Assembly: GCA_002839155.1 (NCBI GenBank)
Contig: PGXM01000002.1
Coordinates: forward strand, 121,586 to 185,585
Direction of reading: 5' to 3'
Length of the DNA: 64,000 nt
Origin: Tenericutes bacterium HGW-Tenericutes-1
GTDB lineage: Bacteria > Bacillota_I > Bacilli_A > Izemoplasmatales > Hujiaoplasmataceae
Numbering within the stretch: the first letter of the stretch is position 1; every line of letters starts with the position of its first letter. A model generated the notes under the pieces. The model saw nothing but the letters and a program-made list of their open reading frames with translations, made no database searches and was not told the origin of the DNA. The translations under genes and the position numbers were made by a program. This document shows positions 42,173-51,502 of this stretch, in pieces.

Positions 42173-44499
42173 CACGGTTTCACCACCCTATAAGTATTCG
42201 GTGCGACCGCAATTCCAACATCGACAACTTGAACGAGATTGGTGTAATTCACATAAACTTTTGTGCCATTTTGATAAATACTTTCAGAGACTCCTTGATG
42301 AATATAACGGTGAGATATCATTTCTTGTCCACCGATATCATTTAAGACCGCTTGTGTTTTCATCCCTATATCAAGAATAATGTCATCCCATAAATCATAT
42401 TGTGAAGTATAAATATATTGAGAGTTGGTATAACGAAGTTTATGGGTGGATTCCTTGGTAATTAAGAATGAAGGTTCCATGCCATATTCAATGAGTCTTA
42501 AAGCTAATAAGTCATAATCACTCACATAATTAACATAGGAAGAAACGAGTCTAGAGGATCCATTAAGAACAAGTTGAACAAAAGGAATTGAATCAGTAAT
42601 ATAAGCATATTTGTTGGATTCAACAGGTGCTTGATAATACGTATCAGTTGATTTCCATAAATAGCTGTTGGGTTGATAAAGTCCCATTTGATAAGCAGCT
42701 AATGCTTCTATTTCACCTTGGATGATAGATAAAGCTTGGTTTCGGTAATAATTGATTTGATTATCACGGTAAGAGAATAAGGAAGAACCTACCGTTGATA
42801 GAGCAAGAGAGTCAATACCAAGATTTTCATACAATCTACTAAATTTTAATACCTTATCTGCGACTTCTTCAGGATTCGTATAATACGTGTAAGCGAATAA
42901 AGAAGATCTCGTAGCGGAAGTCGCAAAGGAAGACAAAGTAATTTTTTTAACAACCCCTGAACCCAGGGTAGCTTGATAAGAAATCAATGGATTTGATTGA
43001 AAATAAATGTCAACCGAATTCTCGTTTAAATAAGACATCATTTCAAGAAAATCGCGTTTTCCACCGAGCTTTGAACTGGTAACAGGTTTCATTAATTCAT
43101 TATCGTAATAACCACCTTTATTCCAACCGGTGTAAACAATGTTTAACCCATTTACGCCAAGTGTTTTTAATTCCGATGCAATTGTAACGACATCATCGTA
43201 AGTGGTCATCGGTACATAGTTCTTACCAAATAATCCCCCTTTATAATCCATTCCAAGTAACGTTAAATTGAGACCTGATCCTTCTTTTGTTTCCCGGTCA
43301 AGCGTTAAAACATCTTTGTACACTTGGGCCATACCCGAGTAACTAGCGTCCGTATTTGAAATAAAATAATACGTCACCACATAATCAGTGGGATAAGGAT
43401 CAGTATTAATCAATTGGAAAGAATCAGACGAATTTGAAGAGGTTTGAATGGTATAACGTTCTCTGACGATGAATTTAAAGAACGTTGTATTGAGTGGATA
43501 AGCATTATATCCATACGGATATGAATGAATTTCAGCAAAACTATCGCCTTCAGTCATCACCGCTAAGAAAGCTGCTTGTTGATATCCGTGATTAACGCCA
43601 AAAGCTGGATAACTCGCCGTTAATTCATTTTGAAGATAATAGGTTGATGATTCTGCCTTAAAGGCTGAAATGCCTTCATCAACGCCATATATTCGTTTAG
43701 TATAAGCGGTGGATGAACGCACGTTTGTATAGCGAATAAGTGCGCCTGATCCATCGGGAATCATGGAATAACCATTGATTTCATAGTTATTAGATCCGAA
43801 GTAAGGAAAAACATAAACTGATTTTAAACGGTAAGACGTTGTTTTAATCGTAGTGGTTCCATCAATATTTAAAACCGGTTTTTCGATGTCACCTTCAACC
43901 AATGAATCGATAGGTAACGTTACTTTTAACTGTCCTTCTTCAATATAAACCATTACATCAAATTCAATAGCTTGATCTTTGAAATTGAGATGGGCTTTAA
44001 ATCCTTGTTCAACTGATTCATAATCATAATCAACTTCAACGTTATATTTGGTTCCTGATACATAACTTTTTGAGTCTTCAACCAAGATATTGTCAAGGTT
44101 ATAATATTCAATAATAACGCCTGATTCAACGAAGAATCTTGAGGTTCCTGAGAGTCCTAATTGTAGGTAATCCGGATAAACTGAATACCAGATATATCCA
44201 CTTGCTTTATCAAGAACTGCAATTTGGAAATAACGTTCTTTGACATAAAGTTTTAGTTCATCCGTTTCGCTAACCGCTTGATATCCAAGTCCGAGCAATT
44301 TTATCTCTGGAGCAGCGTCAATTTCAACGGGAGTCGTATTTTCAGCTTGACCAAAGAAATTTGAATCGGTTGATAAATTGTAAGTCGATTGCTGTAATAA
44401 TCCTGTGATATTTTTGTTTTTCGCTTGAATCATTGGAATGATTAAAAACAAAGAGAGTGAAGTGATAACTAATCCTAGCAACCAAAATTTCTTATTCAC
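42172..44499 (-). CDS. DUF5696-like membrane-anchored extracellular protein
   Basis: A 775-residue protein with an N-terminal signal-anchor helix (about residues 5-25) and an extracellular body. Residues 60-330 look like a beta-supersandwich. Residues 400-650 alternate helices and strands like a TIM barrel (LGVNGLNIVYTGWNKGG, LGIDSLALSTVGSSLFSYRD, IPFVQLVLNGSSRL). This plan is shared by several glycoside-hydrolase clans, so it may be an unassigned glycosidase. No catalytic residue can be proven. It resembles the DUF5696 family as I recall it. It starts at GTG 44499 after AAGGAAG, overlaps the YIP1 gene by eight bases and is coupled to permease pair A. Confidence 0.7.
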   Translation of the reverse strand: MNKKFWLLGLVITSLSLFLIIPMIQAKNKNITGLLQQSTYNLSTDSNFFGQAENTTPVEIDAAPEIKLLGLGYQAVSETDELKLYVKERYFQIAVLDKASGYIWYSVYPDYLQLGLSGTSRFFVESGVIIEYYNLDNILVEDSKSYVSGTKYNVEVDYDYESVEQGFKAHLNFKDQAIEFDVMVYIEEGQLKVTLPIDSLVEGDIEKPVLNIDGTTTIKTTSYRLKSVYVFPYFGSNNYEINGYSMIPDGSGALIRYTNVRSSTAYTKRIYGVDEGISAFKAESSTYYLQNELTASYPAFGVNHGYQQAAFLAVMTEGDSFAEIHSYPYGYNAYPLNTTFFKFIVRERYTIQTSSNSSDSFQLINTDPYPTDYVVTYYFISNTDASYSGMAQVYKDVLTLDRETKEGSGLNLTLLGMDYKGGLFGKNYVPMTTYDDVVTIASELKTLGVNGLNIVYTGWNKGGYYDNELMKPVTSSKLGGKRDFLEMMSYLNENSVDIYFQSNPLISYQATLGSGVVKKITLSSFATSATRSSLFAYTYYTNPEEVADKVLKFSRLYENLGIDSLALSTVGSSLFSYRDNQINYYRNQALSIIQGEIEALAAYQMGLYQPNSYLWKSTDTYYQAPVESNKYAYITDSIPFVQLVLNGSSRLVSSYVNYVSDYDLLALRLIEYGMEPSFLITKESTHKLRYTNSQYIYTSQYDLWDDIILDIGMKTQAVLNDIGGQEMISHRYIHQGVSESIYQNGTKVYVNYTNLVQVVDVGIAVAPNTYRVVKP

Positions 44500-46600
44500 G
44501 TAAAATCACTTCCTTTATGATGTCTGTGACAAAGTTCGTCACTTGAATGACCATTAAATACACCATAATGAGGACAACAATAATAATAACCATCATTAAA
44601 ATTGTTAAAATGAAATTAACAATCGTTTGTCCAACGCTATAGTTATGCGTTTCTTTAATGTTGAAGAATAATAAAATCCCTACCCAAGCAAGCATGACAA
44701 CATTGCCCATTGAAAATAAGAACGCCTCATTCAACGTGATAAAATTAGAAATGATAATAACGAAAGGATAAATAATAAAGACAGGCATTAATGCACCAAC
44801 GGTATTAATGAAGGTTGCTTTAAACGTCCCTTCTCCTTCCATCAATGAGGACATCAAGTAGTTCGCGATGATAAATATCAAGATGGGTAATAATAACGTT
44901 AAGCTTTCTTTGAAGAGAATTGTTTCTTCAGGAATGACGTTATTAAAGATAAATCCAGTAAATAAAATTGCAAGTATATGTAATACAAATAATCCACCCA
45001 GAATAATCCAAGCTGTTAAAAATGAAGCTTTCTTTTTAGCCTTGACTTCGTAACAAGCATCAGCTGGATGTTTGATAAACCGAAACATAAAACTTATTTC
45101 TCGAGGGATTCGGTATTTTTTGACTTGACCGATTGTTTCACCAACATGGGTCAAATAATGATACTTTTTATTGGTCAAGTTAACGGTGATAAGCACTGCT
45201 GCTAAACCAAGAACAACATAAAGTAGCATAGAGACATTTTGCGTCATCCATAAATTTCTGATTTCCCAGTAAGCTTCAGAATAATCGGCTTGATCATAAG
45301 CAATTTTGAACTGTTCTAACGCCAGTTCATATTCTTCATTCATTAAATAACCTAAACCAATTCCACGGTAAGCCATATCGAGCATCGAGTTATATCTTAA
45401 TACTTCTTGCCACACTTCAATGCTTTCGACGTACCTTGCTTGATTGAATAAATCTAAAGCTTCATGCACTTGAAAAGCAAAAGGTGTTTCACGAAATACT
45501 TGAATGGAGTTACGGCTGGTATGGTCATCGAGTACATAGATATTGTTATTGGAGTCTGTCGCAATCGATGAAGCTGATAAGAACAAGCCTAATTTATCAT
45601 TACCTGTTCCTTTTCCCCCCCATAAAAACAAGAGGTTTCCTTGACTATCATATTCTGCTAAAAATCCTGCTGAAGTGACAGTATAAATGTTTCCAACGTC
45701 CCCTGCCCAAGCATCAACGATATCCGCATACACAAACATTTCTTCTGAGAAATAATTGGTTCCGCCGATATTCACTTTTTTCAAGTTATCGCCTAATGCT
45801 GAGTCAAGTGGCTTTTGAGTAACAGTATAGAAATAGCCCTTGTTATCTAAGGTGATATTTGTTACAGGAGCTGGGATATTTTTCGTCAAATAAACGTTAT
45901 CATTATTGGCATAGATAATTCTTTGAATTCTTTCCCATAAGGTGATATCAATGTTGTTAGATGCAAAGTAATCGATGAAACGATTGCTTGCATTAATCAT
46001 CAACACACCAGAGGTGGTACCTTCATTGATGACGTACATCGTAAAGTTTTGATCAACCGCAATTTTTAACGGTCTAAAAATAAATCCATCCGTTTCTAAA
46101 ATTGGACTGCTGGGTGTTGATAAAACATCCACTAATTCAATTGCTTCTTCTAAGGTATCTTTTGACTTATCAAAATGCCAAATGTAGATACTACCTATAT
46201 CAGTATTCGCTTGGCCAACGCCATAATCAGCGACATAGATATAATCTTCAACGACGAAGATACCTAACGGTTTGATGAGTAAATCTGAACCAAAAGTATA
46301 AACTACTTGTAAATCTGAATCTAAGATGACGACACGTTTATTGCCAGTATCAGCGATATACATATAATCATCAGAATCGATAAACATATCTTTAGCGCCA
46401 TTCAACTTCGAACCATCGGATAACGTTCTAACCATGTATACAGCTTCGTACGCTTCATTGGTTTCCGATAATTGATGGTTTCTATCTACGGTATATGTTT
46501 TATAAGCTGATGCAGCTTCTACGGTGGGTGATAGGAATGTTATCGCCCCAAATATAATAAATGTTAATAATAGTAATAAGACATATTTTTTATGGTTCAT
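44492..46600 (-). CDS. NHL-propeller/TPR/YIP1 membrane protein
   Basis: A 702-residue protein of unusual make-up. A signal peptide (residues 1-29) leads into an extracellular NHL/beta-propeller (about 65-370, with the NHL motif IADTGNKRVVILD at 82-94). TPR-like helices follow (about 380-445, ALDLFNQARYVESIEVW and YELALEQFKIAY), then a membrane helix near 460 and a C-terminal YIP1-type five-helix domain (about 500-695). NHL propellers bind proteins, RNA or glycans. The role of bacterial YIP1 domains is unknown. It lies between the two permease pairs and overlaps the DUF5696 gene, implying it assembles with the transporter. Confidence 0.8.
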   Translation of the reverse strand: MNHKKYVLLLLLTFIIFGAITFLSPTVEAASAYKTYTVDRNHQLSETNEAYEAVYMVRTLSDGSKLNGAKDMFIDSDDYMYIADTGNKRVVILDSDLQVVYTFGSDLLIKPLGIFVVEDYIYVADYGVGQANTDIGSIYIWHFDKSKDTLEEAIELVDVLSTPSSPILETDGFIFRPLKIAVDQNFTMYVINEGTTSGVLMINASNRFIDYFASNNIDITLWERIQRIIYANNDNVYLTKNIPAPVTNITLDNKGYFYTVTQKPLDSALGDNLKKVNIGGTNYFSEEMFVYADIVDAWAGDVGNIYTVTSAGFLAEYDSQGNLLFLWGGKGTGNDKLGLFLSASSIATDSNNNIYVLDDHTSRNSIQVFRETPFAFQVHEALDLFNQARYVESIEVWQEVLRYNSMLDMAYRGIGLGYLMNEEYELALEQFKIAYDQADYSEAYWEIRNLWMTQNVSMLLYVVLGLAAVLITVNLTNKKYHYLTHVGETIGQVKKYRIPREISFMFRFIKHPADACYEVKAKKKASFLTAWIILGGLFVLHILAILFTGFIFNNVIPEETILFKESLTLLLPILIFIIANYLMSSLMEGEGTFKATFINTVGALMPVFIIYPFVIIISNFITLNEAFLFSMGNVVMLAWVGILLFFNIKETHNYSVGQTIVNFILTILMMVIIIVVLIMVYLMVIQVTNFVTDIIKEVILRE

Positions 46601-46601
46601 A

Positions 46602-47558
46602 TTATTTAATCCCCGAGTAAGCCATGGTATTCATCACACTATTTTGTAAGATGATGAAGAGTAAAATATTTGGTAAGAACATGATTAAGCTGGCAGCTGC
46701 ACTCATTCCTTGCGCAGCGATAGCCGATGTTCCCATTGTTAAGGTTGAGAAATAATAGGGTAATGTTTTTAATGCCTCACTATTGACATATAAATCTGAA
46801 GTTTCAATATTGTTCCAACTGTTTTGGAAGGCTAATATCGCCACCGTTGCGAGTGCTGGTTTAACTAAAGGCATGACGACTTTTAAGTAAATTTGCCACT
46901 TATTAGCACCATCGATAACCGAAGCTTCATAGAGTTCTCTTGGTACTTGGTCCATAAACTGTTTCATTAAGAAGACCCCCACTGGCATCGCAAGTAACGG
47001 AATAATATGAGCGAAGATGGTGTTGGTAATCCCCAGTGAATTCATTACGATAAATCTAGGAACCGATATTGCGACAGGAACAATCATGATCGCAATTTGA
47101 TTGAGGGTAAACAACGTCTTTTTAACCCGATACTTTAAGAATGAGAATGAGTAAGCCGCAAGTGATCCAATCAAAATTGATAAGAAAATCACTGAAGCAC
47201 TTGAGATAATACTGTTAAATAAATATCGTGCAAAATGAACTCCTGTTTGTGAAGCAGCTAAAAAGAGATTTTGAAAATTATCAAAAGTGATTCTTGACGC
47301 AAAGATTCTAGGTGGGTAAGCATACAGTTCATCCAGTGGTTTAAAAGCATGTGAAATAATATAAATTAACGGTAATAAAGTGACAATTAAGAATGGAATC
47401 AAGATTAACAAAAACTTCAGTTGACTGACATGAAATCTTGAAGGATTAATCATCGTTCCTTGGAACTTCGATTTGCGGTTCTTCCGCATTTTTTTATACT
47501 TGAACATGGCTTTCTCGGTCTTCGTCATGTTCTTCTTTTTATGGAGTAGTTTCATCAT
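46602..47558 (-). CDS. Carbohydrate ABC transporter permease, MalG-type (pair B)
   Basis: A 318-residue CUT1 permease with a basic N-terminal tail of about 45 residues and six helices. The EAA loop is ELYEASVIDGANKWQIYLKVVMPLVKPAL. Its ATG overlaps the stop of the partner permease gene (ATGA), so the two are translationally coupled. With the upstream MalF-type gene it forms pair B, directly downstream of two solute-binding protein genes. The substrate is inferred from the locus to be a beta-mannan or beta-glucan oligosaccharide. Confidence 0.92.
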   Translation of the reverse strand: MMKLLHKKKNMTKTEKAMFKYKKMRKNRKSKFQGTMINPSRFHVSQLKFLLILIPFLIVTLLPLIYIISHAFKPLDELYAYPPRIFASRITFDNFQNLFLAASQTGVHFARYLFNSIISSASVIFLSILIGSLAAYSFSFLKYRVKKTLFTLNQIAIMIVPVAISVPRFIVMNSLGITNTIFAHIIPLLAMPVGVFLMKQFMDQVPRELYEASVIDGANKWQIYLKVVMPLVKPALATVAILAFQNSWNNIETSDLYVNSEALKTLPYYFSTLTMGTSAIAAQGMSAAASLIMFLPNILLFIILQNSVMNTMAYSGIK

Positions 47559-48472
47559 TTTTTCTCACCAAACAACTTATGAGAAATTTTGTTAAATGAC
47601 AATACAATGATTAACAAGATAACAGACATGGCCGAGGCATATCCCATTTCATAACGTGCAAATCCATAATCATTCATATGGTCAACGATCAACCAACCAG
47701 CAAATTGTGGCGGTGGTACTGACCCTGATAAAGCTGAAGCTAATCCGGAAGCATTAAATGTTCCTACGATGGCCATCACAGCGCCGAATAACATTTGCGG
47801 TTTCATCGACGGAATGGTAATGTAAAAGATTTCTTGCCATCTTGATTTCATGCCATCGACGTAAGCAGCTTCATATAAATCTTTGTTAATGTTTAAAATA
47901 CCTGATAACATCGCTAAGAAACCAACACTCATAGAAGACCAAATTCCAACGAATATCATAATTCCAAATATCATATCAGAATTCTGAAGCCATTGAATGG
48001 GTTCGTTAATAATCCCTAGAGTTAATAAATAATAATTCAAATAACCCCTTGTATCACCAGAGAAAACAACTTTCCAAATAACAGACATTAGCACTCCGTT
48101 GGTTAATGATGGAGAGTATAAAATAATGGCGATTAAAGTTCTTAATTTATGCGTGATTTGCGATAATATCCAAGCCATTAAAAACGATAAACCATAACTT
48201 CCTGGACCAATGATTAAAGCATATTTAATCGTTGTAGGTAAGGCATATTGCATAAAATCGGTATCTTGTGTAAATAATGCAACGTAGTTATCGAGTCCAA
48301 TCCATGTTGGAAAATTAATCGTATCATAATACGTCAATGATAAAACAACGGAGATTACAATTAATATAACGACCAAAGTGAAGAAGACAACCATGTATGG
48401 TAATGCAAATAAATAGGATGTATTAAACTTCTTTTTAACAGGACGCGCTTGTAATGCTTGACTAGTCATCAT
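47555..48472 (-). CDS. Carbohydrate ABC transporter permease, MalF-type (pair B)
   Basis: A 305-residue CUT1 permease with six helices. The EAA loop is DLYEAAYVDGMKSRWQEIFYITIPSMKPQM. It overlaps the end of the giant solute-binding protein gene by 11 bases, and its ribosome-binding site (AAAGGAGG) lies inside that gene. Its stop overlaps the start of the MalG-type partner. The order SBP-MalF-MalG is standard for CUT1 importers. The ATPase is missing from the locus. Confidence 0.92.
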   Translation of the reverse strand: MMTSQALQARPVKKKFNTSYLFALPYMVVFFTLVVILIVISVVLSLTYYDTINFPTWIGLDNYVALFTQDTDFMQYALPTTIKYALIIGPGSYGLSFLMAWILSQITHKLRTLIAIILYSPSLTNGVLMSVIWKVVFSGDTRGYLNYYLLTLGIINEPIQWLQNSDMIFGIMIFVGIWSSMSVGFLAMLSGILNINKDLYEAAYVDGMKSRWQEIFYITIPSMKPQMLFGAVMAIVGTFNASGLASALSGSVPPPQFAGWLIVDHMNDYGFARYEMGYASAMSVILLIIVLSFNKISHKLFGEKK

Positions 48473-51452
48473 CGCCGTATGCCTCCTTTATCCAATGATT
48501 AATATTCGAATTCATCGGAACAAAGTAAACTTCACCATTAGGATTCGTCGATGTTGCATAACCAAATTCATCGAATTTTCGGTTTAATTCTCGTGTTACC
48601 CGTGGAATTGATTCATTGATTGCCACAGAGGGATTCATCAAATCAATGACAATCTTGTTCCAAATGGAAGAAAGTTCACGTTCAACAATGTAACTGCCTG
48701 GAGTAACCGCTGGAATTCTTGACCATTTCGCTTGATTGATGATTTGTTCTTTTATCCCTGAATCCCATACAGAAGCTTCTAAGGCATTCATATTCGCAGA
48801 TAAAATTAAGAACTTTTCACCTAATCCCGTTTTAATGTTTTGCATAAATTTGATTTGTGTCTCAACGGAATTCCACCATTTAATTAGCTGCCAGCCTTCG
48901 TCCATCATATCGGAGTTTTCAAATAAGATAGAAGCTTTTCCGTAGGTTGTCGACCATCTTTCTATGGTGCCGTCATCATTGGAATCTCTTCCAGGAACAA
49001 CAGTAACTCCCCACTGACCAGACAATTCCGGAGCGGCATATTTTAATTGTAGATAGAGGTCAATCGTCGATATTCCGATTGGCATGTCACCGCTCCGGAA
49101 ATGTTCGAAAAAGGAGGAAACTTGTAAAGGTAAATTATAAATCGTAAAGAGTTCGGTCATAAACTTAATGGCTTCGACCGTCGTTGGATCTTTCAACGTC
49201 GAAGATATTCCGTTTTCAGTGAATATTTCGCCGCCAAATTGATAAATTAAGGAACTCGTATACCCATAGCCTTTAAAAGCAGCGTCGCCACCTAAAGGAT
49301 GGTAAAAGTTCATTTGATGACTTTGTAATATTGGTAACATGTTCAAGACATCCGTCCAGGTATTGGGAACATCTAAATCTAAATAATTTAAAATATCTTT
49401 TCGGTAGAATAATAAGAACACGCTTTGTGTTTCTGGGATTGCATAAACGCCTTCTTCAAATATGACGGGCGTAAAGTTATTTGCATAATAATTAGAAGTC
49501 ACTTCATCAAAATCATCGTACTCAGATAGATCTTTTAACATGCCTCTTAAAGCATAAGCATAAGGATTCCAGTTGTCGATGGATAAGACAACATCTGGAT
49601 TATCGTTGGTTGCGTTGGATAAAACGATTTTTGAAGTATTACTTAAAATGGATGCTTTAACTTTTATACCAGTTTCGGTCGTAAAGTCTTGATCAATCAT
49701 GCTTTGTAAAATATCTAAATACAAACTTGATTGTCCAACCCATACTTCTAACGTCCCTTCTTCAATCGCGGCATCATTATATCTTGTATCGAAGAATGAA
49801 TAAAAGAAACTTCTAATTCCATCCCAAATGCGACTAAAGAACGATCCATTGGGTTTTGGTAAAGTAACATCATTATATATATAGATTGCATCAATATTGA
49901 GCGGTTGTGATAATAAAGCCGCAATCGCATTACCTATGAGTTGATAAGCAGAGCCGCTACCTTCGGAAAACTCAGCTAATTTCGAACCAATACGGTTCGG
50001 TGTTTTCGCAACTCGTCTTAATTGTTTTGCGGCGACATTGAGCGTCGAAATTTCCGCAGCAGACGTTGTTCCTTCATCAAAAAGACTTAACGTTTCATAA
50101 ATTGATTCGAGTTTTTCGGCGTAGGAGAGTAAATCTGCTTCGAGTGTTGGAATATATTTAAGAATATCCCAGTCGATGGCATCATCAGGATTTCCACCGG
50201 TAATAGTTTGAACTAACAAACTGATGGAACTGATTTCATCCATTATTGTATTAAGTTCATCGATTGCTTCCATATACTGACTAACGGTTGATTCAATTGA
50301 AATCGTGTGATGACCTTCCGTCAAGTAGAAACGATATTCCGCTTCTCCACCCAGAGTCACATTCGTCCATTTCTTCATCGTGTCAAAGGTTAATGCACTG
50401 AGTTCAGAGAATAATATTTCTCCATCAATATAGATGTTCTTTCCAGCAGCAACACCGGTATTTGCATTTTTTAACGCTTTAAAAGCAATTTGATAATACC
50501 CCGTTTTATCAACATCAAATTCATAGGTTACTAACGTTCCCCCTCTTGACATTGATCCACCATCTAATTGATTTAAAACCGTGTTTTTATAGGAATAAGG
50601 CGTCATAGCTGTTTCTTTGTAATAACTTGATTTGATTTCCAAATCGTTTTTTGTGGTAAAACTTTCACCTTGGATTGTAATGATTTCTCCTTCTGTATTA
50701 GAAGGCAAATCATTTGTTGAGGATAAATATGTATCGTAATCTATCAATGATTCATGACCTTTAACATACAGATTGCCAATATAAATCGGTAAATTTAAGG
50801 CCCTGATCGTAATAGAATTATTGCCTGAGTTTAATAAGAATTTGTAATTATCAATAGAATAGCCATTATAGTCATCGGCATAATACTTTTGCCAAGACTG
50901 AATTGATTCGCTTTTTGGCAGCAATTCATTGCCATAACGGTTATATCTTAATGCTTCTTCAAGTGGGACAATTTCCCACAATACTTCTAATTCTAAATCA
51001 TCCATCTCGTTGTATTGAGAAGCATCATTAATTAAAATTTGAACGGATGGAATTGTATAGTAGGCTTCTGGCATGAAAAAATCAAAACCAATCTCATAGA
51101 GTCCCGTTTCACTGACATTGACTTCTAACGTGATTTCTTCACCATTGTCTAATGAAGCAACATCATTGGTATACTCACTAGACGTCACAAAATCAACATT
51201 CGGATTCGCATTTTTGAATGTTGAAATTAAGATGGTTTGTTCCTCAAGTGAGATATAATTATAAGTCTTCAACCAAGTATTCAATTTTCTGTAGTATGTG
51301 GCGTTTCTAAAAGCACTCATATCATAGGTGTCTTCAATATCAACATCTACTTCTTCAGTATCATAAATCATTGAAGATACATAAGCGATACGGTGAATAC
51401 CAATCAGTGTAAGCAACATACTCAGTGATAAAAAAGCCAGTAATTTTTTCAT
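48462..51452 (-). CDS. Giant membrane-anchored solute-binding protein fusion
   Basis: A roughly 996-residue protein. The N-terminal hydrophobic segment (about residues 2-30) has no lipobox cysteine and is probably a signal anchor. Two beta-sandwich domains follow at about 90-225 and 255-390. The second has CBM6/35-like features (YEFDVDKTGYYQIAFKA, GHHTISIES). Next come a helical linker (390-520) and then a family-1-type solute-binding domain (about 565-970: GTLEVWVGQSSLYLDILQSM, DNPDVVLSIDNWNPYAYALRGML). Normal SBPs are about 400-450 residues. AAGGGG before the ATG at 51452 decides the start. It probably hands oligosaccharides to permease pair B. Confidence 0.82.
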   Translation of the reverse strand: MKKLLAFLSLSMLLTLIGIHRIAYVSSMIYDTEEVDVDIEDTYDMSAFRNATYYRKLNTWLKTYNYISLEEQTILISTFKNANPNVDFVTSSEYTNDVASLDNGEEITLEVNVSETGLYEIGFDFFMPEAYYTIPSVQILINDASQYNEMDDLELEVLWEIVPLEEALRYNRYGNELLPKSESIQSWQKYYADDYNGYSIDNYKFLLNSGNNSITIRALNLPIYIGNLYVKGHESLIDYDTYLSSTNDLPSNTEGEIITIQGESFTTKNDLEIKSSYYKETAMTPYSYKNTVLNQLDGGSMSRGGTLVTYEFDVDKTGYYQIAFKALKNANTGVAAGKNIYIDGEILFSELSALTFDTMKKWTNVTLGGEAEYRFYLTEGHHTISIESTVSQYMEAIDELNTIMDEISSISLLVQTITGGNPDDAIDWDILKYIPTLEADLLSYAEKLESIYETLSLFDEGTTSAAEISTLNVAAKQLRRVAKTPNRIGSKLAEFSEGSGSAYQLIGNAIAALLSQPLNIDAIYIYNDVTLPKPNGSFFSRIWDGIRSFFYSFFDTRYNDAAIEEGTLEVWVGQSSLYLDILQSMIDQDFTTETGIKVKASILSNTSKIVLSNATNDNPDVVLSIDNWNPYAYALRGMLKDLSEYDDFDEVTSNYYANNFTPVIFEEGVYAIPETQSVFLLFYRKDILNYLDLDVPNTWTDVLNMLPILQSHQMNFYHPLGGDAAFKGYGYTSSLIYQFGGEIFTENGISSTLKDPTTVEAIKFMTELFTIYNLPLQVSSFFEHFRSGDMPIGISTIDLYLQLKYAAPELSGQWGVTVVPGRDSNDDGTIERWSTTYGKASILFENSDMMDEGWQLIKWWNSVETQIKFMQNIKTGLGEKFLILSANMNALEASVWDSGIKEQIINQAKWSRIPAVTPGSYIVERELSSIWNKIVIDLMNPSVAINESIPRVTRELNRKFDEFGYATSTNPNGEVYFVPMNSNINHWIKEAYGDDD

Positions 51453-51458
51453 CTTATA

Positions 51459-51492
51459 CCCCTTGTAGGGGGCCGCCATTTTCATGACGGCC
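51459..51492 (-). other. Intergenic hairpins between the two SBP genes
   Basis: A stem GGCCGTCAT / ATGGCGGCC (51492-51471, one wobble pair, 4-base loop) is followed by a small CCCC / GGGG hairpin whose G arm overlaps the ribosome-binding site of the giant SBP gene. There is no T-run on the transcribed strand, so it is more likely an mRNA stabiliser or expression divider than a terminator. Confidence 0.55.
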
Positions 51493-51502
51493 ATCAATTT
51501 TT

